NCBI RefSeq assembly: GCF_900205755.1
Contig: NZ_OANS01000001.1
Span: 310,001-374,000 of the forward strand
DNA: 64,000 nt
Direction: 5' to 3'
Origin: Polynucleobacter meluiroseus
GTDB taxonomy: Bacteria; Pseudomonadota; Gammaproteobacteria; Burkholderiales; Burkholderiaceae
Program-made: the position numbers and the translations under genes
Part shown: positions 20,740-30,060 of the stretch, piece by piece
Numbering within the stretch: position 1 is the stretch's first letter
How the letters are laid out: every line of letters starts with the position of its first letter
Notes under the pieces: generated by a model
Database searches by the model: none
What the model was told of the DNA's origin: nothing
Seen by the model: the letters and a program-made list of their open reading frames with translations, nothing else

Positions 20740-21713
20740 AGTGCTTTGCGACTTAAAAGAATCTGTTCGAAATGAGTAGGGTCATGCGGAGTCAGCATCT
20801 GCGCGTTGCGTGGCAAATAAAAATCCCATAACCGAGAGATCCAAAAACGCAGCGCAGCTGCACGCAACATCAATGCCCAACTAGCTTGTTCGTCATTTGT
20901 CAGTGGGCGTACCGCTTGATAGGCATGCATGAGTGCTGTGAGGCGCTCTTCATCTAAATCTCGGCGATTTTCTGCCAAGCACCAATCATTGGCAGTCACT
21001 GCTAAATCAAATAAGAACTTATCGGTTCCAGCAAAATAAAAATCAAAGAAGCCGCCTAGGCGTTCTTCACTTGAATGGTCGCCGCTTGGATGATCGAATA
21101 GGACATTATCTCTAAAGAGATCACAATGACTTGCCCCTTGGGGAAGTAAGGCATAGCTGGCCGATTGAAAAAAACCGGCTTGTGTTGCCAGCTCGCTACT
21201 CAATAAAGTTTTTTGTTCTGCATCTAAATGCGGCAGGATTTGAGGCACGGTCTCTTGCCACCAAGGCAGGCTGCGAAGATTGGCTTGCTCTTGAGGAAAA
21301 TCAGCACCAGCCAAATGCATTTTTGCCAACATCTCTCCCACCAAAGCACAATGCCGTGGGCTTGGTTTTAATTGAGATGCGCCGGGTAACTTCGTCACAA
21401 TTGCCGCCGGCTTGTTCTTCAGGGAAAACAAGATTTCCCCGTTTTTATTCTCGATTGGCCTAGGAACGGGGATGCTTTTATTGGCTAGGTGGCGCATCAG
21501 CTCCAAATAGTAAGGAAGCTGCTCTGCAGAGAGTCGCTCAAAGATGGTTAAAACGTATTCCTGATTTTTGCCATCTTGAATCGTATCGAGGAAGAAATTG
21601 GAATTTTCAATCCCTCCATGAATTCCCCTGAGATCACTTGCTCGGCCAATATTGAAGTCGCGCGTGATCCAGTCAGAGATCTCTCCAAGCTCGACGGGTG
21701 TAAATACGGCCAT
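20736..21713 (-). CDS. thrB: Homoserine kinase (aminoglycoside-phosphotransferase fold)
   Basis: This 325-residue kinase phosphorylates homoserine in threonine synthesis. It is the APH-fold type, not the GHMP type. Family marks are MAVFTPVELGEISDWI at the start, HGGIENSNFFLDT, the catalytic loop SHCDLFRDNVLFD (HxDxxxxN) and the metal-binding Asp in GGFFDFYFAGTDKFLFDLA. It lies 3 bp after the small DUF2782-like gene and overlaps the membrane-protein gene by 4 bp, so three genes form one minus-strand operon divergent from polA. Confidence 0.93.
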   Translation of the reverse strand: MAVFTPVELGEISDWITRDFNIGRASDLRGIHGGIENSNFFLDTIQDGKNQEYVLTIFERLSAEQLPYYLELMRHLANKSIPVPRPIENKNGEILFSLKNKPAAIVTKLPGASQLKPSPRHCALVGEMLAKMHLAGADFPQEQANLRSLPWWQETVPQILPHLDAEQKTLLSSELATQAGFFQSASYALLPQGASHCDLFRDNVLFDHPSGDHSSEERLGGFFDFYFAGTDKFLFDLAVTANDWCLAENRRDLDEERLTALMHAYQAVRPLTNDEQASWALMLRAAALRFWISRLWDFYLPRNAQMLTPHDPTHFEQILLSRKAL

Positions 21714-21716
21714 TAA

Positions 21717-22124
21717 TTAAAAGGGAATGCTGACGCTGGGAACGCTGAGAAGGCTACCTTCCCCTGATTGAGCGCCTGGCTTGACTGAATCAGGTGGGGA
21801 CATCTCATAGGTGGTGTATTTGGTTTTTACTTCCACCTGAGTCGGGGAGTTTGCATCTTTATATTCAGTGATTTGCGTCCCAGTGGATGCTTTATGTTGA
21901 AAGGTTGGAGTTCTGCCTTGTGGAGAGTTTGTCACTTGGGATGCATTCACTGCAGGCGCCAGTGGCTGATTATTGATCTGTTGCAGCTCTGCGGGACTGA
22001 GAGCCTGACTATTTTGTTGAGCGTGCGAAAATTGCACCGAGTTTAATCCAAGAATAGCTAAAAACCCAACAAGAACAAGGGTTTGGCTTCGATAGAGGCG
22101 GGATACACGAGTTAAATAATTCAT
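21717..22124 (-). CDS. Small exported protein, DUF2782-like
   Basis: This 135-residue protein has an N-terminal signal sequence (LVLVGFLAILGLNSVQFSHA, cleavage likely after SHA). A Gln/Asn/Pro-rich spacer follows, then a short conserved stretch (TGTQITEYKDANSPTQVEVKTKYTTYEMSPP) similar to the DUF2782 domain, which sits in the same place beside polA and thrB in many beta-proteobacteria. Function is unknown; periplasmic location is inferred. It is the first gene of the operon with thrB. The DUF2782 assignment is partly by context. Confidence 0.65.
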   Translation of the reverse strand: MNYLTRVSRLYRSQTLVLVGFLAILGLNSVQFSHAQQNSQALSPAELQQINNQPLAPAVNASQVTNSPQGRTPTFQHKASTGTQITEYKDANSPTQVEVKTKYTTYEMSPPDSVKPGAQSGEGSLLSVPSVSIPF

Positions 22125-22207
22125 ATTTTTACCTTTTTAAGGGAATCTTAGACTGGATGTCGATCCATTCTAGCGAGCAGTAAGCAACTAGATTGTACGA
22201 TTGCGGT

Positions 22208-25039
22208 ATGACTAAACATAGACTCTTGTTGGTAGACGGTTCTAGCTACCTGTATCGCGCCTTTCATGCCATGCCCGATCTGCGCAATGGCGCTGGCGAA
22301 CCCACTGGGGCCATTTATGGCATGGTCAATATGATGCGGCGCGCGCGGACAGAGATTAAGGCCGACCATATCGCCTGTATTTTTGATGCCAAAGGTAAGA
22401 CCTTCCGGGATGAAATGTACTCTGAATACAAGGCGAATCGATCCGCCATGCCCGAGGATCTAGTTAAGCAGATCGAGCCCATTCATGCCCTAGTTAAAGC
22501 CTTAGGGTGGCCTGTGCTGATGGTTTCTGGGGTAGAAGCGGATGATGTGATCGGCACTTTGGCCAGCCAGGCTACTGAGGCAGGTTGGGAAACGATTATT
22601 TCTACCGGGGATAAAGATCTAGCCCAGTTGGTTAATCCCTCTGTGACCTTAATTAACACGATGACCAATGAAACCTTGGATATCGAGGGCGTCATCACTA
22701 AATTTGGGGTGCCCCCCGAGCGCATAGTGGATTATTTATCCATCATTGGCGATACGGTGGATAACGTTCCAGGGGTGCCAAAAGCAGGTCCCAAGACTGC
22801 CAATAAATGGCTGGCGGAGTTTGGTGACTTAGATAATCTGATGGCGCATGCGGATGAGGTAAAGGGGGTTGTTGGTGAAAACTTGCGCAATAGCTTGGAG
22901 TGGTTGCCGCAAGCGCGCCAACTCATCACCGTAAAAACAGATTGTGACTTGGCTGCACACCTTCCTGGATTAGATGACTTGCATGAAAAACCTGAAGACT
23001 CTACTTTATTAAGAGATTTATTTGAGCGTTATGCATTCAAAACGTGGTTACGTGATGTAGAAAGGCAGCTTGTGGCCGATGGCGCTCCATCCTCGGGTAG
23101 TGCTAATCAAATCGACGGCGGCTTTGACTTAGCTGGTAGCCCACTTAGCACTCAGGCCAATGACAAGCCCTTGCGCAGCATTGCTTCAGCACCGACGAAA
23201 GCCTTGTCCATTGCTACATCCGAGTTGCATGATGCGATGGCAAAAAATTATGAGTGCGTTGTAGATGAAGCTGCTTTGGAAAAATGGCTACAAAAGATTC
23301 AAGCGTCTGAACTCACTGCAGTTGATACTGAAACAACGGGACTAGACGCTCTCAAAGCGGAGTTAGTGGGAATTTCTTTATCGGTAGCCCCTGGAGAAGC
23401 TTGTTATATCCCCGTAGCCCATCGCAACGGTGAAACGCAATTGAGTCGTGAGTTCGTTCTAGCAAGCATGCAAGCTTGGCTTGAGAGCGCGGCACATTCT
23501 AAGGTGGGGCAAAACCTCAAATATGACGCTCATATTTTTGCAAATTACGGCATTACCTTAGGTGGCATCCAATTTGATACCCTGCTCGAATCTTATGTGC
23601 TGGAATCACATCTTCCTCACAATATGGATAGCCTAGCCGAGCGCCATCTTGGCATGAAAACCATTCGTTACGAAGAGGTCTGTGGCAAAGGCGTTCACCA
23701 GATTGGTTTCGATCAAGTTGATTTACAGATTGCCACCGATTACGCCGCAGAAGATGCAGATATTACTTTGCGTCTGCACCTCGAGTTGTGGCCCCAAATT
23801 GAAGCGAACCCAGGATTACTTTACGTTTATCAGCAGATAGAAATGCCCGCTATGCGCGTCCTAGGAATTATGGAGCGCAATGGTATTCGCATTGACTCCG
23901 CTTTGTTGGCGAAGCAGGGCCAACAAGTCGGCAAAAGATTGCTTGAACTAGAGGGCGAGATTCACAAACTGGCTGGCCAGCCTTTTAATATTCAGTCACC
24001 TAAGCAGATTGCAGAAATTCTGTTTGGGCAGCTTGAGTTACCCGTAGTGAAAAAGACCCCCTCTGGAGCTCCCTCAACGGACGAAGAGGTTCTACAAAAG
24101 CTGGCTGAGGACTACCCCCTACCGGCAAGGATCTTGGACTACCGGAGCCTGGCGAAGCTGATGTCAACCTATATTGAGAAGCTGCCCAGAATGGCAGATC
24201 CTAAAACAGGGCGCGTGCACACTAATTTTTCTCAGGCAACTGCGGTAACAGGGCGCTTAGCTTCAAGCGATCCCAATTTGCAAAATATTCCAGTGAGAAC
24301 GGAAGAGGGGCGCCGTATTCGCGAGGCCTTTATTCCGGCTGAGGGTTGCAAGCTTTTATCAGCTGACTATTCGCAGATTGAGTTGCGCATCATGGCGCAT
24401 ATTGCTGAAGATGAAAATCTACTCGCCGCATTTGCCGAAGGCAGAGATGTCCACCAGGCAACTGCGGCAGAAATTTTTGGCACCCCATTAGAAGAAGTCA
24501 ATTCTGAGCAACGGCGCTATGCCAAAGTCATTAATTTTGGTTTAATTTATGGGATGAGCGCGTTTGGTTTGGCTAGCAATTTAGGGATTGAACGCTCGGC
24601 AGCGCAAAGCTATATTGCCAAGTACTTTGATCGTTACCCGGGAGTTGCGCAATATATGGAGCGCACCCGTCAAGAGGCCAGAGAGAATGGCTATGTGGAA
24701 ACGGTCTTTGGTCGGCGCCTTTGGTTACCCGAGATTAAAGGCGCCAATGGTCCGCGTCGTCAAGGTGCAGAGCGGGCGGCGATTAATGCCCCTATGCAAG
24801 GGACGGCTGCTGACCTCATTAAGTTGGCGATGGTTGCTGTGGAGAATTGGCTTGAAAAAGAGCAATTAAAGACACGCATGATTTTGCAGGTTCATGATGA
24901 GTTGGTATTTGATGTGCCATTCGATGAGCTTGAACTTCTGCAAGCACGCCTACCTGATTTGATGTGCCATGTCGCCCAACTAAAGGTTCCACTCCTAGTC
25001 AGCATTGGGATTGGCGATAATTGGGAAGAGGCACACTAA
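22208..25039 (+). CDS. polA: DNA polymerase I
   Basis: This 943-residue polymerase acts in Okazaki-fragment maturation and repair. Three domains are visible: the 5'-3' exonuclease (LLLVDGSSYLYRAFHAM; GDKDLAQLV), the 3'-5' proofreading exonuclease with an intact first motif (AVDTETTGLDAL) and later DADITLRLHLEL-type region, and the polymerase domain (motif A DYSQIELRIMAHI; O helix RRYAKVINFGLIYGMSAFGL; motif C QVHDELVFDV). I chose the ATG at 22208 (MTKHRLLLVDG). It is divergent from the thrB operon. Confidence 0.98.
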   Translation: MTKHRLLLVDGSSYLYRAFHAMPDLRNGAGEPTGAIYGMVNMMRRARTEIKADHIACIFDAKGKTFRDEMYSEYKANRSAMPEDLVKQIEPIHALVKALGWPVLMVSGVEADDVIGTLASQATEAGWETIISTGDKDLAQLVNPSVTLINTMTNETLDIEGVITKFGVPPERIVDYLSIIGDTVDNVPGVPKAGPKTANKWLAEFGDLDNLMAHADEVKGVVGENLRNSLEWLPQARQLITVKTDCDLAAHLPGLDDLHEKPEDSTLLRDLFERYAFKTWLRDVERQLVADGAPSSGSANQIDGGFDLAGSPLSTQANDKPLRSIASAPTKALSIATSELHDAMAKNYECVVDEAALEKWLQKIQASELTAVDTETTGLDALKAELVGISLSVAPGEACYIPVAHRNGETQLSREFVLASMQAWLESAAHSKVGQNLKYDAHIFANYGITLGGIQFDTLLESYVLESHLPHNMDSLAERHLGMKTIRYEEVCGKGVHQIGFDQVDLQIATDYAAEDADITLRLHLELWPQIEANPGLLYVYQQIEMPAMRVLGIMERNGIRIDSALLAKQGQQVGKRLLELEGEIHKLAGQPFNIQSPKQIAEILFGQLELPVVKKTPSGAPSTDEEVLQKLAEDYPLPARILDYRSLAKLMSTYIEKLPRMADPKTGRVHTNFSQATAVTGRLASSDPNLQNIPVRTEEGRRIREAFIPAEGCKLLSADYSQIELRIMAHIAEDENLLAAFAEGRDVHQATAAEIFGTPLEEVNSEQRRYAKVINFGLIYGMSAFGLASNLGIERSAAQSYIAKYFDRYPGVAQYMERTRQEARENGYVETVFGRRLWLPEIKGANGPRRQGAERAAINAPMQGTAADLIKLAMVAVENWLEKEQLKTRMILQVHDELVFDVPFDELELLQARLPDLMCHVAQLKVPLLVSIGIGDNWEEAH

Positions 25040-25067
25040 AAGTGGTGATCACGCTAGAGGAAAAACA

Positions 25068-25967
25068 ATGACAGCTAAGAATTCAAAACCCGCTACAGCG
25101 GCTTGTGCAGACGACAGAAGAAGTTTTATGAAAACCTCGGCTTTTGCCGCTGCAGGCCTCGGCATCGGCTTAGCGCCAGCTTCTCAGCCTGTATTTGCTG
25201 CAGCGATTAAAACGGACTTTCAGGGTCTGCAAGCTGGTGAGCAGATGATTCCAGTAGGTGACTTTCAGATGCCAGCGTATGTTTCGCGTCCCGCAAAAGC
25301 ACAGGGTGCATTGCCCGTCGTCATTGTGGTGAGTGAAATCTTTGGTGTCCATGAACATATCGCAGACATTACGAGACGTTTTGCAAAGTTGGGTTATCTA
25401 GCAATTGCCCCAGAATTTTTTACGCGCGCTGGGGACCCTAGTGCCTATGGAACGATTGCTGAAATATTTACCCACATCATTTCCAAGACGCCAGATGCAG
25501 AGATACTCAATGATTTGCAAGCCGCTGTGGTGTGGGCTGGCAAGAATGGCGGTGATCTGAAAAAAATTGGTGTGACTGGATTTTGCTGGGGTGGCCGCAT
25601 TACTTGGTTGGCTGCGACTTTGCCACAAGTGCGAGCTGGCGTGGCCTGGTATGGCCGCGTTGTGGGCAACAAGACGGAAGGCAACCCCCTCCATCCAATT
25701 GATATTGCCGCTGCTTTAAAGGCGCCTGTACTGGGTTTGTATGGTGCAGCAGATGAGGGGATTCCAGTGGCTAGTCTCGAGCAGATGCGGGCGGCCCTAC
25801 TAGCCGCCGCACCCACCAATCCCGCTGCCAAGGCATCTGAAATCGTGATTTATCCTGATGCCCCGCATGCTTTTCATGCGGACTACCGAGCCAGTTATCG
25901 AGAGGGTCCTGCTCAGGATGGTTGGAAGAAGTGCCTTGCTTGGTTTAAGAAAAATGGGGTAGCGTAA
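25068..25967 (+). CDS. Dienelactone hydrolase family protein, Tat-exported
   Basis: This 299-residue alpha/beta hydrolase has a twin-arginine signal: DRRSFMKTSAFAAAGLGIGL followed by a cleavage site near VFAAA. The mature part holds the dienelactone-hydrolase core: PVVIVVSEIFGVHEHIADITRR, the nucleophile motif GFCWGGR (Cys as in dienelactone hydrolases), the Asp in GLYGAADEGIP and the His in DAPHAFHADYR. The substrate is unknown. I chose the ATG at 25068, with AGAGGA upstream, 28 bp after the polA stop; a longer frame overlaps polA. The ZIP gene follows after 5 bp. Confidence 0.88.
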   Translation: MTAKNSKPATAACADDRRSFMKTSAFAAAGLGIGLAPASQPVFAAAIKTDFQGLQAGEQMIPVGDFQMPAYVSRPAKAQGALPVVIVVSEIFGVHEHIADITRRFAKLGYLAIAPEFFTRAGDPSAYGTIAEIFTHIISKTPDAEILNDLQAAVVWAGKNGGDLKKIGVTGFCWGGRITWLAATLPQVRAGVAWYGRVVGNKTEGNPLHPIDIAAALKAPVLGLYGAADEGIPVASLEQMRAALLAAAPTNPAAKASEIVIYPDAPHAFHADYRASYREGPAQDGWKKCLAWFKKNGVA

Positions 25968-25972
25968 GCCGT

Positions 25973-26746
25973 ATGTCAGTTCTACAAAGTATTGTATTGG
26001 TCACTGCATCAGCAGGCGTACTTAGCGTATTAGTGGCAGCCAGTTTTTCCTTGGCGCTGCTTGCCAAGATGGTGAATAACATGGTCAGCGTGTCGGTCGG
26101 CATCTTACTGGCCACGGCATTTCTCCACTCTTTGCCTGAAGCGTTTTCGATGGAAGGGGCTACGCCTCAACTATTGTTTGCAACCTTGTTAGCAGGATTG
26201 CTTGGTTTTTTCTTGCTCGAAAAAATTTCCTTGCTAAGACATAGTCATCATCACGAAGGTGACGGACACCATCACCATCACGGTCACGATGCCGAAGTAG
26301 CTGGCCGCAGTGGCTGGATGATTTTGGTGGGCGACGGACTGCATAATTTTGTTGATGGCGTGTTGATTGCCGCAGCGTTTATGGCCGACTACAACGTAGG
26401 TATATTTACTGCACTAGCCATTATTGCCCACGAGATTCCTCAAGAAATCGGCGACTTCATTGTGTTGCTCAATGCTGGGTTTAGTCGTTTGCGCGCCCTA
26501 GTCTATAGCAGTATTTGCGGCTTATCCGCTGTTCTAGGGGGTGTGTTGGCGTATTTCTTTTTAGAAAAAGCCCACGCTGCCATGCCCTATTTATTGGTAG
26601 TGGCATCCAGTAGCTTTATTTACATTGCAGTGAGTGACCTTATTCCGCAAATGCATCGACGCCCTCATTGGGCTGAGTCGCTGCGTCAAATAGCGTTAAT
26701 TGCCTGCGGTGTGGGGTTTGTCATCCTGCTGTCATTCGCCCACTAA
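25973..26746 (+). CDS. ZIP family divalent metal transporter
   Basis: This 257-residue protein has about eight membrane helices and the ZIP signature motifs HNFVDGVLIAAAF (helix 4) and HEIPQEIGDFIVLL (helix 5), which form the metal site. A His-rich cytoplasmic loop (HSHHHEGDGHHHHHGHD) lies between helices 3 and 4. It most likely brings zinc or a similar divalent cation into the cytoplasm. It starts 5 bp after the dienelactone-hydrolase gene, so probably sits in the same transcript. A small AAAGCC/GGCTTT hairpin overlaps its stop codon. Confidence 0.92.
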   Translation: MSVLQSIVLVTASAGVLSVLVAASFSLALLAKMVNNMVSVSVGILLATAFLHSLPEAFSMEGATPQLLFATLLAGLLGFFLLEKISLLRHSHHHEGDGHHHHHGHDAEVAGRSGWMILVGDGLHNFVDGVLIAAAFMADYNVGIFTALAIIAHEIPQEIGDFIVLLNAGFSRLRALVYSSICGLSAVLGGVLAYFFLEKAHAAMPYLLVVASSSFIYIAVSDLIPQMHRRPHWAESLRQIALIACGVGFVILLSFAH

Positions 26747-26758
26747 AGCCAATGGCTT

Positions 26759-27589
26759 TTAGCGTTCGATTGGCCTAGCAGGATCAGCGCACCATTCACT
26801 CCAACTGCCGGCGTATAGCTTAGACCCCTTTAGGCCAGCGATTTCCATAGCCAGTAAGTTATGGCAAGCCGTTACTCCGGAGCCGCATTGGTGAATTACT
26901 TCAGATGCCTTAATAGGCCCTAAGAGTTCAACAAACCCCTTCAAGAGTTGCTCGGGTGTTTTGAACGAGTGAGCGGATAAATTATTCTTAAAACAGTGAT
27001 TGAGTGCTCCGGGAATATGACCACCTACGGGATCCAGCGTTTCATTTTGACCTTGAAAGCGATCATTCGCACGCGCATCCAAGAGTATATTTTTTGGATG
27101 ATGCAAGTTCTCAAGCACTTGGTCTAGCGTGACCAAACCAGCGTACGGCATCGCTTGAATGGCTTGTGAAGTTTTGGTTGGCGCGAGCGGCACGGTACCG
27201 ATAGGGCCATTCCAAACATCCAAGCCCCCATTGAGAACTTGCACATTGGCATGACCAGTGGCTTTAAGCATCCACCATAAGCGACTGGCATAAATAGAAC
27301 CCTGTTGATCGTAAGCAACCACTAAGGAGTTGTTCTCGATACCGAGGCGGGATTTAGTCTCAGCCCAAGCTTCAGGGCTCGGCAGGGGGTGGCGACCGTT
27401 GAATCCAGACTTCTCTCCGGATAAATCTTTATCCAGATCAACATATATAGCGCCTGGAATATGCCCTTCCTCGTATGCTTTTTTTCCAGCATGGGGATCA
27501 GTTAAATCAAAACGGCAATCGCATAGCACTACATCTACGCCACTATTGAGAATTTCTTCTAACTGATTGGCGGTGATGAGCGGTGTCAT
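26759..27589 (-). CDS. sseA: Thiosulfate/3-mercaptopyruvate sulfurtransferase
   Basis: This 276-residue protein has two rhodanese domains. The first lacks a catalytic Cys; the second holds it in HQCGSGVTACHNL. The loop CGSGVTA is that of 3-mercaptopyruvate sulfurtransferases (classic rhodaneses carry CRKGVTA), so the MST group is favoured. Conserved N-terminal parts are DCRFDLTDP and AYEEGHIPGAIYVDLD. It would move sulfur from mercaptopyruvate or thiosulfate to cyanide or thiols. It is convergent with the ZIP gene and leaves only 12 bp between stops. Confidence 0.88.
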   Translation of the reverse strand: MTPLITANQLEEILNSGVDVVLCDCRFDLTDPHAGKKAYEEGHIPGAIYVDLDKDLSGEKSGFNGRHPLPSPEAWAETKSRLGIENNSLVVAYDQQGSIYASRLWWMLKATGHANVQVLNGGLDVWNGPIGTVPLAPTKTSQAIQAMPYAGLVTLDQVLENLHHPKNILLDARANDRFQGQNETLDPVGGHIPGALNHCFKNNLSAHSFKTPEQLLKGFVELLGPIKASEVIHQCGSGVTACHNLLAMEIAGLKGSKLYAGSWSEWCADPARPIER

Positions 27590-27617
27590 GGCGATTTAGA
27601 TTTAAGCGAGTGGGGAT

Positions 27618-28727
27618 TCATGATGCATCTTGAAACTGCATCACTCGGCGATACCATTCATGAAAATGCTGCATCCCATCTTCCATCGGGCTTTGATAGG
27701 GCCCAACTTCATTAATGCCACGCGCCAAAAGTGCGGCACGCCCAGCATCCATGCGTTCAGCGATTTCATCATCCTCAATACAGGTTTCCATATAGGCAGC
27801 CCGCTCGGCCTGAACAAATTCACGTTCGAATAAGGCGATCTCTTCTGGATAGTAGAACTCCACAATATTGCGAGTCTTGTTAGGTCCCAATGGATGCAAG
27901 GTAGACACGCACAGCACGCCGGGGTACCACTCCACCATCACATTCGGATAGTAAGTTAACCAGATGGCACCGTGACGCGGTGTTTTACCTTTGAATTGGC
28001 GCAGAACGGCTTCATGCCATTGGCTGTAGACGGTCGAACCAGGCTTCTCGAGGTTCTTATGAATGCCCACAGTTTGGACGCTATGCCAGTCGCCGAATTC
28101 CCAATGCAAATCTTCGCAAGAAACAAACTTACCAAGACCGGGATGAAAGGGCACAACGTGGTAATCCTCGAGGTAGACCTCAATGAAGGTTTTCCAGTTG
28201 TAATTGCACTCGTGCACTTCGACATGATCTAAAACATAACCATCGAATTGAAGATCTTCTGTAACGCCCAGCTTGGCTAGGTCGGCACTCACATCACGCG
28301 GACCTTCAAACAAAAGGCCTTGCCAGTTTTGGAGCGGTGATTTGCCTAAATTAAGACAAGGCTTGTTTTCAAAATGGGGGGCACCCAACAGGTTGCCACC
28401 AAGATCATAGGTCCAGCGATGCAGTGGGCAAACGATATTTTCAGCTTGGCCAGAGCCATTGAGCATTAAGGCTTGACGGTGACGACATACATTGGAAAGC
28501 AGTTCCACGCCGTGGGGATTGCGGACTAAGAGACGACCTTGGTTTTCTGCAGCCAAAGTCTGGTAGGAACCAATTTCTGGCACCATAAGCTCGTGACCGA
28601 CGTAGCCAGGCCCCTGCTTAAATAACAGTTCGATTTCACGCTGATAAAGTTCAACGTCAAAATATGCCGAAACTGGCAGTTGTAGATTGGACGGCGCAAG
28701 CATCTGCGCGGTAGCCAGATTAGTCAT
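27618..28727 (-). CDS. Rieske [2Fe-2S] aromatic-ring-hydroxylating oxygenase, alpha subunit
   Basis: This 369-residue protein has an N-terminal Rieske domain (CRH...CPLH: VCRHRQALMLNG and VCPLHRWTYDLGG) and a C-terminal START/SRPBCC catalytic domain. The mononuclear-iron site is visible in EVYLEDYHVVPFHPG, with the two histidines; the acidic ligand would be near the C-terminal EDDEIAERMDAGR. No beta subunit, ferredoxin or reductase gene is adjacent, so partners must come from elsewhere (the flavin reductase at 4964-6004 is one candidate, by inference only). I took the ATG at 28727; a GTG at 28736 is an alternative. Substrate is unknown. Confidence 0.85.
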   Translation of the reverse strand: MTNLATAQMLAPSNLQLPVSAYFDVELYQREIELLFKQGPGYVGHELMVPEIGSYQTLAAENQGRLLVRNPHGVELLSNVCRHRQALMLNGSGQAENIVCPLHRWTYDLGGNLLGAPHFENKPCLNLGKSPLQNWQGLLFEGPRDVSADLAKLGVTEDLQFDGYVLDHVEVHECNYNWKTFIEVYLEDYHVVPFHPGLGKFVSCEDLHWEFGDWHSVQTVGIHKNLEKPGSTVYSQWHEAVLRQFKGKTPRHGAIWLTYYPNVMVEWYPGVLCVSTLHPLGPNKTRNIVEFYYPEEIALFEREFVQAERAAYMETCIEDDEIAERMDAGRAALLARGINEVGPYQSPMEDGMQHFHEWYRRVMQFQDAS

Positions 28728-28887
28728 TCTCCCCACCCCCGAAAACGTCAGCCGAAGCTAAGCGGAATAACCAATCCAACCATCGACGGATCGATATTGG
28801 AAAGGAAGGGGCCAATTATACCCAGTTTAGGCCATCTCGCTTTAGTATGTAGGGCTATACCTGCAAAAATAGTGAGAAAGCGCAGCC

Positions 28888-29121
28888 ATGCCAGCAAAAA
28901 AATCGGACAACCAAACGCCAGGTCTTGAGATCACCATTGACCCTCAGTTGCGTTACGAGCAAGCTGTCAAAGAGTTGGAGAAGCTGATTTCAGACATGGA
29001 ATCAGGAAAATTCTCTTTAGAAGAGACCTTGTTGGCCTACCAGCGTGGCGCAGCCTTGCTGAAGCATTGCCAAGGGATGCTAGCGCAGGTTGAACAACAA
29101 GTACGCGTCTTTGAGGCGTAA
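28888..29121 (+). CDS. xseB: Exodeoxyribonuclease VII small subunit
   Basis: This 77-residue protein is the small subunit of exonuclease VII. The conserved region LRYEQAVKELEKLISDMESGKFSLEETLLAYQRG is a helical hairpin that binds XseA. It sits 21 bp upstream of ispA, the xseB-ispA-dxs order common in proteobacteria. The large subunit xseA is not in the window. Confidence 0.95.
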   Translation: MPAKKSDNQTPGLEITIDPQLRYEQAVKELEKLISDMESGKFSLEETLLAYQRGAALLKHCQGMLAQVEQQVRVFEA

Positions 29122-29142
29122 GACAACTTCTATTTTGTCAGC

Positions 29143-30039
29143 ATGAGTACTCCTTTTTTATTCCCGCAGTGGATGAAGGCGCAATCCGAGAGAACGGAGT
29201 CTGCTTTAGATAGGCTGCTTGATCCGAATAAGCTCCCGCCAATCCGATTGCATCAAGCCATGCGCTATGCAGCACAGGGTGGCGGCAAACGGATTCGTCC
29301 ACTCTTGTTGTATGCCACCGGTGAGCTTGCTGAATGTGAGTTGAGCAGGGATGCCTTAGATGCCGCTGCTGTCGCTATCGAATGTATTCATGCGTATTCC
29401 TTAGTGCACGATGACTTACCGTCGATGGATAACGACGATCTGCGACGCGGCAGGCCCACAGTGCATAAAGCATTTGATGAGGCGACTGCATTGCTAGTCG
29501 GCGATGCGTTGCAATCCAAAGCCTTCGAGATTTTGGCCGCCATTGAATGCGACCCCTTGGTACGATTAGATCTCATTCACTCTCTAGCTGTTGCCAGTGG
29601 CTCACGCGGTATGGCTGGCGGTCAGGCGATTGATTTAGAGAGTGTTGGCAAGACAATTGAGTTGCAGGATCTGCAGCAAATGCACGCCATGAAAACTGGC
29701 GCTTTACTGTCCTGTGCAGTACGCATGGGCGGAGTCATTGCCCATCTCAACGCTGCCCAATTAGAGCAACTTACGATTTACTCCCAGGCTCTTGGCTTAG
29801 CGTTTCAGGTTGTCGATGATATTTTGGATGCCACGGCTGACAGTCAGACTCTAGGTAAAACCGCCGGTAAAGACGCGGCTCAGGATAAGCCGACTTATGT
29901 GACCTTGATGGGTTTAGACTATGCTCAGCAGAAAGCCTTGGAATTAGAGAAAATAGCCACTGCGAGCTTAGAGTGCTTTGGAAGCAAAGCGCAAGCCTTA
30001 AGAGAGTTGGCACTTTTAGTTGTCAACAGAGGCAAATAA
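29143..30039 (+). CDS. ispA: (2E,6E)-farnesyl diphosphate synthase / polyprenyl synthetase
   Basis: This 298-residue prenyltransferase condenses DMAPP/GPP with IPP to give farnesyl diphosphate. The first Asp-rich motif is HDDLPSMDNDDLRRGRPT and the second is VVDDILDAT. The GGGKRIRPLL stretch binds the diphosphate. Two residues inserted in the first Asp motif (DDxxxxD) are the type I bacterial FPP synthase pattern. It sits between xseB and dxs, so precursor entry (Dxs) and chain building (IspA) share one operon. Confidence 0.95.
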   Translation: MSTPFLFPQWMKAQSERTESALDRLLDPNKLPPIRLHQAMRYAAQGGGKRIRPLLLYATGELAECELSRDALDAAAVAIECIHAYSLVHDDLPSMDNDDLRRGRPTVHKAFDEATALLVGDALQSKAFEILAAIECDPLVRLDLIHSLAVASGSRGMAGGQAIDLESVGKTIELQDLQQMHAMKTGALLSCAVRMGGVIAHLNAAQLEQLTIYSQALGLAFQVVDDILDATADSQTLGKTAGKDAAQDKPTYVTLMGLDYAQQKALELEKIATASLECFGSKAQALRELALLVVNRGK

Positions 30040-30060
30040 GTAAGGATTACTTGAGATTCA

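Noticed and set aside
26279-26290. CAT-rich tract in the ZIP gene as a microsatellite
   Set aside because: It codes the histidine-rich metal-binding loop usual for this transporter family.
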